DNA from: an uncultured Tenacibaculum sp.
Lineage (GTDB): Bacteria; Bacteroidota; Bacteroidia; Flavobacteriales; Flavobacteriaceae
Reading direction: 5' to 3'
Assembly (NCBI RefSeq): GCF_947498805.1
Contig: NZ_CANMLT010000003.1
Span: 310,001-374,000, forward strand
Length of the DNA: 64,000 nucleotides
Shown here: piece by piece, positions 16,692 to 23,684 of the stretch
Numbering within the stretch: position 1 is the first letter of the stretch
How the letters are laid out: every line of letters begins with the position of its first letter
Made by a program: the position numbers and the translations under genes
The notes under the pieces: generated by a model
What the model was told of the DNA's origin: nothing
The model's database searches: none
What the model saw: only the letters and a program-made list of their open reading frames with translations

Positions 16692-17634
16692 AAACAATAT
16701 TGTAGAAATTAGAGGTCAAAAGATTGGCTTAGGCGAATCTAAATTGATCAAAATCCCTGTAGATAGATTACCTACCGGAACCTACATTGAAATTCCTGTA
16801 TATGTTTTTAATGGAGAAGAATTAGGTCCTACTGTTTTACTTCAAGGTGGATTGCATGGAGATGAAGTAAATAGTGTAGAGCTAGTTCGAAGAATGTTAA
16901 TTGATAAGTCATATAAGATACATAGAGGCTGTGTTATTGTAGTTCCTTTATTGAACATTTTTGGTTTCTTGAACCTATCTAGAGATATGCATGGTAAGGA
17001 TGTAAACAGAAGTTTTCCTGGTTCAAAAAAAGGTTCTTTAGCGAGTAGAATGGCTTATTATTTAATGAAAGAAATCACTAAAAATGTTGATTTTGCCATT
17101 GATTACCATACAGGCGGTGCTCAACGAAATAACTTTCCACAAATACGCTTTACTCCAGAAGATAAACGCGGATCTGAACTTGCTAAATTATTTAATGCTC
17201 CTTTAATGTTCGGTTCTAAATTGATAGCCAAATCTTTTAGAAATGAGTGTTATAAAAATAACATTCCTGTTATTGTTTATGAAGGTGGTGAGTCTTTACG
17301 ATTAGAAGAAAACGCTATTCAAGAAGGAATCAATGGAACACTTCGTATTCTTAAACATTTTAAAATGATTCATGATAATGTAGTTATTCCACAAGGTCCT
17401 ACTTCAATTCATATTACTTCAAGAAAGTGGATTCGTGCAAAAGTCGCTGGTATTTTTAATACTAAAGTTACAAACGGTGCGCACGTTAAAAAAGGTGAAA
17501 TCCTTGGAAATATTATGGATACTTATGGAGAAACCAATTTTCCTGTAAAAGCTCCAAAAAATGGATATATTATTGCAAAAAACAACTTTCCCATAGTAAA
17601 TATGGGAGATGCATTATTTCATTTTGGAAGCTAG
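16672..17634 (+). CDS. succinylglutamate desuccinylase/aspartoacylase family protein (RimB-like)
   Basis: A 320-residue zinc hydrolase of the M14-like AstE/AspA family. The zinc site is GGLHGDEVNSVELV, with the Arg pair in LSRDMHGKDVNRSFPG and the third ligand in FAIDYHTGG. A C-terminal domain (about 245-320) is a lipoyl-like beta barrel (AKVAGIFNTKVTNGAHVKKGEILGNI). It overlaps rimK by 20 bases. In pseudomonads a similar protein, RimB, trims glutamates from S6, so a make-and-trim pair is plausible here; the biochemical role is inferred. Confidence 0.83.
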   Translation: MFKKEYKNNIVEIRGQKIGLGESKLIKIPVDRLPTGTYIEIPVYVFNGEELGPTVLLQGGLHGDEVNSVELVRRMLIDKSYKIHRGCVIVVPLLNIFGFLNLSRDMHGKDVNRSFPGSKKGSLASRMAYYLMKEITKNVDFAIDYHTGGAQRNNFPQIRFTPEDKRGSELAKLFNAPLMFGSKLIAKSFRNECYKNNIPVIVYEGGESLRLEENAIQEGINGTLRILKHFKMIHDNVVIPQGPTSIHITSRKWIRAKVAGIFNTKVTNGAHVKKGEILGNIMDTYGETNFPVKAPKNGYIIAKNNFPIVNMGDALFHFGS

Positions 17635-17638
17635 GATT

Positions 17639-18094
17639 TTATTCTCTTATTGAAAATTTAGGCTCAGATTGCCATACGATATTGATGATTTTCCAGCCAT
17701 CATCTGTATGTACCATATTTAAGTAATCAATACCCCAAACTGCGGTAACTTTTGCCACTGCAATTTTATCACACACATCTAAGATTTCTACTTTATGAAT
17801 ACTCTTATCATTAGCTCTATCTCCTTTGGCATTCCATCTTTTTGCTAAACTAATCAATCGATCAAAAGACATTTCAGAGTCATTTGAATATTGATCTTTT
17901 TTCTTATTAAACCACCATCCTACTTTTCTAAGTTTTGGATGCACACTTTTATAAGCTAAAGTAGTATCTGCCTTGTAAAAAGTATTGATATAATTACTAG
18001 CAGCTTCGGTTACTTTTTTTACCGCTAATTCTTTTTCTTGAGAAAAAATATTTGCAGAAAACGCAAAAACTAAAACAATAACAAATGTTCTCAT
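17639..18094 (-). CDS. secreted NTF2-like/lumazine-binding family protein
   Basis: A 151-residue protein with signal peptide MRTFVIVLVFAFSANIFSQ. The mature part has the SnoaL/NTF2-like order: a helix with AASNYINTFYKADTTLAYKSVHPKLRKVGWW, then KVEILDVCDKIAVAKVTAVWGIDYLNMV, then the C-terminal strand DGWKIINIVWQSEP. It belongs to the putative lumazine-binding Bacteroidota group. The function is unknown, probably periplasmic. Confidence 0.8.
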   Translation of the reverse strand: MRTFVIVLVFAFSANIFSQEKELAVKKVTEAASNYINTFYKADTTLAYKSVHPKLRKVGWWFNKKKDQYSNDSEMSFDRLISLAKRWNAKGDRANDKSIHKVEILDVCDKIAVAKVTAVWGIDYLNMVHTDDGWKIINIVWQSEPKFSIRE

Positions 18095-18248
18095 ACTAAT
18101 TGGTTTTCCTCAAAGTTAGCTATTTAAATATTTGATTTTGTTAAAGTTATCTTAAGCGTTTTTTACCTACGTGAGCAAAGAGTCATTTGTTTTATTAACA
18201 AATTTATTGTTAATTTAATACCTATTAACTAATTAAAAACAATAAATT

Positions 18249-18500
18249 ATGGAATTAATTATTAGCTTATTAAGTGGTGCCGTAGGTGGAAATATTGCGG
18301 GTGCTTTGCTAAAAAAGTTTTCAATGGGTACACTTTGGAACTCTGTAGTAGGTATACTTGGTGGAGGTTTAGGATCTCAATTACTAGGTATGCTTAATAT
18401 TGATATTTCTGGTATTATTGGAAACATTGCTGGTAGTGGTGTTGGGGGTGCTGTCTTAATGGTTATTATTGGTTTAATTAAATCTGCAATGAAGAAATAA
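18249..18500 (+). CDS. small glycine-zipper membrane protein
   Basis: An 83-residue protein consisting almost wholly of glycine-rich hydrophobic helices (GAVGGNIAGALL, GILGGGLGSQLLG, IAGSGVGGAVLMVIIGLI) with a Lys-rich end (KSAMKK). It is a conserved type of small Bacteroidota inner-membrane protein with no assigned function. A terminator follows. Confidence 0.72.
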   Translation: MELIISLLSGAVGGNIAGALLKKFSMGTLWNSVVGILGGGLGSQLLGMLNIDISGIIGNIAGSGVGGAVLMVIIGLIKSAMKK

Positions 18501-18520
18501 TTAGCGATATAAACGATAAA

Positions 18521-18550
18521 AAAGCTCAACAGTATTGTTGGGCTTTTTTT
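18521..18550 (+). terminator. terminator of the glycine-zipper gene
   Basis: AGCTCAAC pairs with GTTGGGCT and seven T follow. It lies 33 bases before the start chosen for the next gene, so the longer upstream reading of that gene is unlikely. Confidence 0.88.
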
Positions 18551-18582
18551 ATACCTTTAATTCAGATTTCAAAATTATTTCC

Positions 18583-19155
18583 ATGTCCAAATTACATACA
18601 TATTTACAAGAGATTATTAATGATATTTCTCTGCATGAAGATATTTCTGAGATTCTAACACATTTTAAACCACTGACTCTTAGCAAAAACCAATACTTTG
18701 CAGAAGAAGGTACTATCTGTAAGTATTTTTGCTTTATAGAAAATGGCATTTTACAACATTCTATTTTAATTTCGGGAGAAGAGAAAACAACCTATTTAGG
18801 TTTAAAAAACAGCTGTACTTCGGCTTTACAAAGTTTTTTACAAAAAAAGCCCTCTCGTAAAAACATCAAAGCACTTAGTGATTGTAATCTATGGGTAATA
18901 ACCGTTGATGATTTTAATAGCCTCCTAAAAAACAACCCTGCATTTCATCAATTCTATTTTAACTTAATTGAACATCAGATTTTTTTAATTGATGATTATA
19001 GAATTGACTTACTCACCTTGTCGCCAGAAGAACGCTATAAAAAGCTACTTACTACAGAGCCTGAACTTTTACAAAAGGTCCCTTTGCATTACTTAGCTTC
19101 TTTTTTAGGAATTTCAACAAGACATATGAGTAGAATTCGAAAACTTATCAAATAG
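18583..19155 (+). CDS. Crp/Fnr family transcriptional regulator
   Basis: Start taken at the ATG at 18583 (190 residues), since a longer frame would start inside the preceding terminator. The N-terminal half is a cyclic-nucleotide-binding-like barrel (FAEEGTICKYFCFIENGILQHSILISGEEKTTYLG). The C-terminal part has a short winged helix (VPLHYLASFLGISTRHMSRIRKLI). This is the common Bacteroidota Crp-like type, whose ligand is generally unknown. Targets are not visible. Confidence 0.85.
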   Translation: MSKLHTYLQEIINDISLHEDISEILTHFKPLTLSKNQYFAEEGTICKYFCFIENGILQHSILISGEEKTTYLGLKNSCTSALQSFLQKKPSRKNIKALSDCNLWVITVDDFNSLLKNNPAFHQFYFNLIEHQIFLIDDYRIDLLTLSPEERYKKLLTTEPELLQKVPLHYLASFLGISTRHMSRIRKLIK

Positions 19156-19190
19156 TGCCATATGGCTTAATTTAACATAAATTGTTTCTG

Positions 19191-19198
19191 TATTTTTG
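19191..19198 (+). promoter_or_regulatory. candidate -7 element for aminopeptidase P gene
   Basis: TATTTTTG fits TAnnTTTG and lies 30 bases before the start of the next gene. Confidence 0.4.
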
Positions 19199-19228
19199 AA
19201 AACAACTTTAGAATAAATTGAAACAATT

Positions 19229-20521
19229 ATGAAATACCATCCTATAAACAGCCAGTTATTTATTAAAAACCGTAAAAACTTCATGGCACAAATGAAGCCT
19301 AAGAGTTTAGCTGTTTTTAATTCAAACGATATCTATCCGGTAAGTGCAGACTCTACCTTACCTTTTCAACAACACAGAGATATTTTTTATTTAAGTGGTG
19401 TAGATCAAGAAGAAAGTATTTTAGTTGTGTTTCCAGATTGCCCAAAAGAAAACCTTAGAGAAGTTTTATTCCTTAGAGAAACTAATGAACACATTGCGGT
19501 TTGGGAAGGTGAAAAGTTAACCAAAGAAAAAGCTTTTGAATCTAGTGGTGTTAAAACCGTTTTTTGGTTGCAAGATTTAGAAAAAGTATTGGCCGAAATG
19601 ATGGCTTTAGCAGATACAATATATATAAATACCAATGAACATTATCGTGCTTCTGTAGAAACTGAAACTCGTGAAGCTCGTTTTACAAAGTGGTTATTAA
19701 ACAAATACCCTGCGCATTCGGTAGCTAAAAGTAATCCTATATTACAACGTTTACGTTCTGTAAAAGATGCTATTGAACTTGAGTTAATGCAACAAGCGTG
19801 TAATATTACAGAAAAAGGATATCGCAGAGCTCTAGAATTTGTACAACCAGGTGTTTGGGAATATGAAATTGAAGCAGAGTTTGCTCACGAGTTTTTAAGA
19901 AATCGCTCTAAAGGTTTTGCTTATACTCCAATTATTGCCAGTGGAAACAATGCCAATGTTTTGCACTACATCGAAAACAACCAACAATGTAAAGCTGGTG
20001 ATTTAATTTTATTAGACGTAGGAGCAGAATATGCTAATTACTCTTCAGATATGTCACGTATGATTCCTGTTTCTGGGCGTTTTACCGATAGACAAAAAGA
20101 AGTATACAATGCTGTAAACAGAGTAAAAAATGAAGCTACAAAAATGTTAGTTCCTGGAACAATTTGGGCCGATTATCATGTTGAAGTTGGTAAAGTTATG
20201 ACTTCTGAATTGTTAGGTTTAGGCTTGTTAGATAAAGCAGATGTTGCTAATGAAGATCCTAACTGGCCTGCATATAAAAAATACTTTATGCATGGAACTT
20301 CTCATCATTTAGGATTAGATACTCATGACTACGGGTTATTACACGAACCTATGCAAGCTAATATGGTATTTACCGTTGAACCTGGTATTTATATTCCTGA
20401 TGAAGGTTTCGGAATTCGTTTAGAGGATGATGTGGTAATTCAGGAAACAGGAGAAGCATTTAACCTAATGCGTAACATTCCAATTGAAGCAGAAGAAATA
20501 GAAGATATTATGAATGCATAA
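19229..20521 (+). CDS. pepP: Xaa-Pro aminopeptidase (aminopeptidase P)
   Basis: A 430-residue cytoplasmic M24B peptidase that removes N-terminal residues before proline. The N-terminal domain (1-170) is the AMP_N type. The C-terminal pita-bread domain carries the five dinuclear metal ligands in order: LLDVGAEYANYSSDMSR (two Asp), HGTSHHLGLDTHD (His), FTVEPGIYIP (Glu) and GIRLEDDVVI (Glu). Length and motif order are normal. Confidence 0.94.
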   Translation: MKYHPINSQLFIKNRKNFMAQMKPKSLAVFNSNDIYPVSADSTLPFQQHRDIFYLSGVDQEESILVVFPDCPKENLREVLFLRETNEHIAVWEGEKLTKEKAFESSGVKTVFWLQDLEKVLAEMMALADTIYINTNEHYRASVETETREARFTKWLLNKYPAHSVAKSNPILQRLRSVKDAIELELMQQACNITEKGYRRALEFVQPGVWEYEIEAEFAHEFLRNRSKGFAYTPIIASGNNANVLHYIENNQQCKAGDLILLDVGAEYANYSSDMSRMIPVSGRFTDRQKEVYNAVNRVKNEATKMLVPGTIWADYHVEVGKVMTSELLGLGLLDKADVANEDPNWPAYKKYFMHGTSHHLGLDTHDYGLLHEPMQANMVFTVEPGIYIPDEGFGIRLEDDVVIQETGEAFNLMRNIPIEAEEIEDIMNA

Positions 20522-20546
20522 ACCTTTAATTATTCATTTCAACACA

Positions 20547-20582
20547 AGCCTTGTCTACTTTATTTGACAGGGCTTTTTTTTA
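20547..20582 (+). terminator. terminator of pepP
   Basis: AGCC-TGTC and GACA-GGCT form the stem, followed by eight or more T. Confidence 0.85.
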
Positions 20583-20583
20583 A

Positions 20584-20612
20584 ACAAAAAACTCCCACAA
20601 AAAGTGGGAGTA
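20584..20612 (-). terminator. terminator of the cupredoxin-like gene
   Basis: ACTCCCAC and GTGGGAGT form a perfect 8-bp stem; minus-strand reading ends in six T. Confidence 0.85.
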
Positions 20613-20636
20613 TAAGCATTAAACTATAAAATCTAC

Positions 20637-20999
20637 CTATTGTACTAGTAATGTATATTGAGGAGTCGGATTTAACGGACAGAAATATACATACTCGCCT
20701 TTTGTTAATGCTACTTTCTTTGAAGTTGATTTAGAATTGTTTTTAACTAATGACGTTACATATGCATTTTTGATATGGTTCTTCTGATCAGTCTTTCCTT
20801 TAGGAGCTAAAACAAACCCTACATCATGACCTACATTAGCATTAGAAATTTCGAAAATATAAGTTCCTTCATCTAAAGTGATTGATTTCTGAGTAAATTC
20901 ACCCTTAGTTTGCTCTAAAGAAACTGTTTTTACTTCTTGTGCTTGTGCTTGGAAAGCAAATCCAACCACCATTACTAAAATTGCTACTATTTTTTTCAT
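20637..20999 (-). CDS. secreted cupredoxin-like protein with incomplete copper site
   Basis: A 120-residue protein with signal peptide MKKIVAILVMVVGFAFQAQAQ and the beta-sandwich pattern of small blue copper proteins. One His is in NANVGHDVGFVLAP and one Cys in GEYVYFCPLNPTPQYTLLV. In classic family members the Cys is followed by a His and a Met within about ten residues. Here CPLNPTPQYTL has neither, so a type 1 copper centre may not form. The gene lies 25 bases after the carboxymuconolactone-decarboxylase-like gene and is probably cotranscribed with it. Confidence 0.75.
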   Translation of the reverse strand: MKKIVAILVMVVGFAFQAQAQEVKTVSLEQTKGEFTQKSITLDEGTYIFEISNANVGHDVGFVLAPKGKTDQKNHIKNAYVTSLVKNNSKSTSKKVALTKGEYVYFCPLNPTPQYTLLVQ

Positions 21000-21024
21000 T
21001 TGTTTATTATTTTAAGTTATTTAA

Positions 21025-21582
21025 TTAAGCGTTTATTGTAAATTTTCCTGCTTCTACCTTTGGAAAATCAATTTCTGTTTCTGCAATGTGGTTTACATAA
21101 TTCGTTAATGTATTTGCCACTACATTTAATACGATTTCTAAAATATCTCCATCGTTGTATCCTGCTGCTTTTACCTCTGCAATCTCATCAGAAGTAACAT
21201 TACCTCTGTTTTTGGTAATTAACTGTGCAAAATTTAATCCAGCTTGTACTTTCGTATCTGAAGACAATCCTTTTCTGTTTTCTTCTGTTTCAGCTTCCGT
21301 TAAACCATTCATTTTTCCTATTGCTGTATGTGCAGATAAACAATAGTTACATGTATTCTCTTCAGCAATAGCTAAAGCTAATTGCTCTCTAAACTTATTA
21401 GAAAAGTTTCCTCCTCCATTTAATTCTCCTAACGTTAAATATGTTTTTAATAACGCTGGTGAATTTCCCATTACTTTAATTAGGTTAGGAATGAATCCTA
21501 ATTTACCTTGTACTGCATCAAATAATTCTTTTGACGCTCCTGTTGTTGTTTCCGGATTTAATGTTTGAATTCTTGTACTCAT
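21025..21582 (-). CDS. carboxymuconolactone decarboxylase/AhpD-like protein
   Basis: A 185-residue all-helical protein of the CMD/AhpD superfamily. The redox motif CxxCxxxH is in ENTCNYCLSAHTAIGKMNGL, typical of peroxidase-related AhpD-like members. The start MSTRIQTLNPETTTGASKELFDAVQGKLGFIPNL matches the Bacteroidota/proteobacterial subgroup. It probably acts as a peroxidase or thiol-redox partner in the cytoplasm. A tiny CxxC gene lies just upstream and a cupredoxin-like gene downstream, suggesting a small redox operon. Confidence 0.88.
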   Translation of the reverse strand: MSTRIQTLNPETTTGASKELFDAVQGKLGFIPNLIKVMGNSPALLKTYLTLGELNGGGNFSNKFREQLALAIAEENTCNYCLSAHTAIGKMNGLTEAETEENRKGLSSDTKVQAGLNFAQLITKNRGNVTSDEIAEVKAAGYNDGDILEIVLNVVANTLTNYVNHIAETEIDFPKVEAGKFTINA

Positions 21583-21607
21583 TTTTTATAGATTTTTTAG
21601 GTTATTA

Positions 21608-21703
21608 TTATTTACAGTTACATAATTCTCTATCTGAGAATTGCTCGTCGTATTCTTGGTATCCCCAGCAATTTGGGCATTGAATGTTTATTTGTTCTTT
21701 CAT
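21608..21703 (-). CDS. 31-residue CxxC mini-protein
   Basis: A short open frame from ATG 21703 to TAA 21608 encodes MKEQINIQCPNCWGYQEYD and then a tail ending LCNCK. Two Cys pairs (CPNC and CNC) could make a rudimentary zinc site. It is in the same direction as, and 25 bases upstream of, the CMD gene. A real gene is supported by the Cys pattern and the position; there is no proof of translation. Confidence 0.55.
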   Translation of the reverse strand: MKEQINIQCPNCWGYQEYDEQFSDRELCNCK

Positions 21704-21839
21704 CTTTCTTCCTTTTTTGATAACCAATAATTCTTGGTTAAAATTTCTGATACAAAGATGCGACGAGAACCTACCTCAAAAAATGGACAAAAGTTCCTTA
21801 TACTTGGACAGTACTTTTTTTTAGAAATTTTACAATTTA

Positions 21840-21883
21840 TTAACATATGTTAATTGACAAACTAAAAAACTCTCTTATATTTG
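21840..21883 (+). promoter_or_regulatory. promoter with palindrome for small RNA 1
   Basis: A perfect 14-bp palindrome TTAACATATGTTAA (21840-21853) abuts a -33 element TTGAC (21854-21858) and a -7 element TATATTTG (21876-21883). The same layout recurs at 22021-22064. Confidence 0.72.
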
Positions 21884-21889
21884 TAGTGT

Positions 21890-21972
21890 ATATATGAATC
21901 CCCTTTATATATATCCCCTATAATAGTAAACCCCTTAAACTCGTGTACCCCAAGTATTACGAGTTTTTTTTG
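21890..21972 (+). ncRNA. candidate C-loop small RNA 1
   Basis: No protein gene is visible. After a good promoter comes about 80 bases ending in a terminator (ACTCGT 21939-21944 with ACGAGT 21959-21964, then nine T). Hairpin TATATGAA/TTTATATA at 21891-21911 has the loop TCCCC. Further CCCC motifs sit in a weaker TATA/TATA hairpin, in GTAAACCCCTTA and in the terminator loop. The order of motifs matches small RNA 2. Confidence 0.65.
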
Positions 21973-22020
21973 CCTTACATTTCCCTTTTTTCCAGTATTT
22001 TTAAACCAAAAACGCATTTA

Positions 22021-22064
22021 TTAACCTATGTTAATTTACTGATTGTAAAAACGTTATATATTTG
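22021..22064 (+). promoter_or_regulatory. promoter for small RNA 2
   Basis: TTAACCTATGTTAA (22021-22034) is one base from the palindrome of promoter 1 and is followed by TTTAC and TATATTTG (22057-22064). The distance from repeat start to the -7 element is 36 bases in both copies. Confidence 0.68.
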
Positions 22065-22070
22065 CAGTAT

Positions 22071-22155
22071 CAATATGAAATAATAGATCCCCTCTATAAT
22101 TTCCCCTAACGTAAACCCCTTACGACTCGTAGCCCCCAAAGTTGCGAGTTTTTTA
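22071..22155 (+). ncRNA. candidate C-loop small RNA 2
   Basis: About 85 bases with hairpin ATAGA/TCTAT around TCCCC (22083-22097), a free TCCCCTA motif, and hairpin CGTAA/TTACG around ACCCC (22110-22124). The terminator ACTCG/CGAGT (22125-22149) has CCCCC in its loop, then six T. Compared with RNA 1 the stem bases differ but still pair, while the CCCC loops are kept. Confidence 0.68.
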
Positions 22156-22196
22156 TTTCTTAATATTCTCTTAACATTCAGAAAAAAAATGAAGTA

Positions 22197-22204
22197 TATT
22201 TTTG
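22197..22204 (+). promoter_or_regulatory. candidate -7 element for small RNA 3
   Basis: TATTTTTG fits TAnnTTTG, with TTAAC at 22171 as a weak upstream element. Confidence 0.4.
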
Positions 22205-22209
22205 CGGAA

Positions 22210-22282
22210 CATTTTTTTATATTCCCCTTATAATTAAATAATCCCCAAAAAAATCCACGTGTGTATTACAGCGTGGTTTTTT
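22210..22282 (+). ncRNA. candidate C-loop small RNA 3
   Basis: A shorter unit with hairpin TTATA/TATAA around TTCCCCT (22217-22233), one more CCCC motif, and terminator CCACG/CGTGG (22255-22276) followed by six T. The terminator overlaps the 3' end of the convergent AraC gene and can serve both strands. Confidence 0.55.
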
Positions 22283-23114
22283 CTTTTTGAAATTGTTTTG
22301 GAGACTTTCCTGTAGTTTTAGTAAAAAATCTTGAAAAATACGCTGGGTCATTAAACCCCAAATCGAAGGCAATATGTTTTACCGCTTCTGAAGAATATAG
22401 AAGTTGTCTTTTGGCTTCAGTAACAATTCTATTCTTTATAAAATCACTTGGAGTTTGAGCGCCTATTTTTTGAAAGTGCTTGGTTAATGATTTTGGTGAT
22501 ACTCCTAATCTATTTGCATAATCAGTTACGCTATGCAACTTCTTAAAGTTTTGTTCAACTAAAACACTAAAATCTTTAAATAATTTAGTTTCGGTATCTT
22601 CTTTGATAACATCGTGTTCTTTCTTTATTCGAACCGCTGAGATTATAAACTGTTTTAAATAAGCTTGCAACATATCATATTGAGCCGCTTCTTTTTGTTG
22701 AAACTCCTCAATCATGTTATGAATAATCATATCTAGCTTAACAACATCTGTTTCTTCTGGCTTTATTAGGGGTGTTTCATATACATTATTAAATAAAACC
22801 CCATTACAAGATATTTCCGCATCGTGATTTTGAATGCAATAGAAATCTTTATGAAAACTCAGTTGATAGGCTTCTTTTATCTTTTCAGACTCCACAGAAA
22901 ACACTTGTCCTGGTGAAAGAAAAAAAAGTACTCCATTGGCAAAAGAATAAGTTTTAAAATCAATATTATAAGTGCCTTTCCCTTCTTTTATCCAAATAAT
23001 TTTTAGTTGTTTCATTTGTTCTGGTTCATTCACCACACAAGCTTTTTCAAACTGTACTGTTTGCAAACTAAAAATATCTTTATAGGTATAGGAAATAATA
23101 TCTTGTACCGCCAT
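22266..23114 (-). CDS. AraC family transcriptional regulator
   Basis: A 282-residue regulator with an N-terminal cupin-like sensor (WIKEGKGTYNIDFKTYSFANGVLFFLSPGQVF) and a C-terminal AraC domain (about 185-280). The two helix-turn-helix units are VTDYANRLGVSPKSLTKHFQKI and VKHIAFDLGFNDPAYFSRFFTKTTGKSPKQFQ. It is convergent with the third small RNA and shares its terminator. Its targets are unknown; the redox genes at 20.6-21.7 kb are nearby candidates only. Confidence 0.9.
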   Translation of the reverse strand: MAVQDIISYTYKDIFSLQTVQFEKACVVNEPEQMKQLKIIWIKEGKGTYNIDFKTYSFANGVLFFLSPGQVFSVESEKIKEAYQLSFHKDFYCIQNHDAEISCNGVLFNNVYETPLIKPEETDVVKLDMIIHNMIEEFQQKEAAQYDMLQAYLKQFIISAVRIKKEHDVIKEDTETKLFKDFSVLVEQNFKKLHSVTDYANRLGVSPKSLTKHFQKIGAQTPSDFIKNRIVTEAKRQLLYSSEAVKHIAFDLGFNDPAYFSRFFTKTTGKSPKQFQKEKTTL

Positions 23115-23254
23115 GGCCTTTACATAGTTTTTTTATTGGTCGGAAAAAACAACATAGCTAACATTTTTCTTTAAAGTTACTGCATTATCATGTTCAACTA
23201 AGTGTTGTATTTCATATTTGAAATTAATAAAAACATTAAACTTTACAAAACAAT

Positions 23255-23284
23255 AAAAAACCACCTGTTTAAAGGTGGTTTTTC
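23255..23284 (-). terminator. CCACCT-type terminator after the Imm35-like gene
   Basis: ACCACCT and AGGTGGT form the stem, with A/T runs on both sides. It has the same CCACCT/AGGTGG arms as the terminators at 37.8, 39.0 and 39.7 kb that follow other immunity genes. Confidence 0.8.
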
Positions 23285-23336
23285 AATATTATCCAAGTAA
23301 AAATTTTTAGTCAGGTATTCTTAGACAAGATATTTT

Positions 23337-23672
23337 CTAATAATTATCTAAATCTTCCGGTTCAATAACACTGTCATCTGCATATTCATATGTGTTTTCT
23401 TCATATTGTTGTATATACTCTTTAGTTGTATAAAGTGTTCCGAACTGAACAATTCGACCTGTTTCTCTTTCTACCAAAAAAGGAGCATTTCCTATAATAG
23501 CAAAATCATCATTCTTTGTTTCATAATGTTTTTTGCTTCCATATATATATATGTTCCCATATTGTTTTTTAATTGTCCATTCCTCAAGTGAAATTATAGG
23601 AATATTAGATAGCTCTTCTTTCTTTTTTAAGAATTTGTCAGCGATCTGTCTCATTTGTTTATCAGTTAACAT
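23337..23672 (-). CDS. Imm35-like immunity protein (YrhB domain type)
   Basis: A 111-residue cytoplasmic protein placed 12 bases after the papain-fold toxin gene. The core EEWTIKKQYGNIYIYGSKKHYET, IIGNAPFLVERETGRIVQFGT and KEYIQQYEE matches the Imm35/YrhB pattern (conserved Trp, GNAP and a final sentence-like TGT...YIxxYE block). By position and family it should neutralise the toxin encoded upstream. An unusually acidic tail (ADDSVIEPEDLDNY) follows. Confidence 0.8.
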   Translation of the reverse strand: MLTDKQMRQIADKFLKKKEELSNIPIISLEEWTIKKQYGNIYIYGSKKHYETKNDDFAIIGNAPFLVERETGRIVQFGTLYTTKEYIQQYEENTYEYADDSVIEPEDLDNY

Positions 23673-23684
23673 AATTCAATAATT

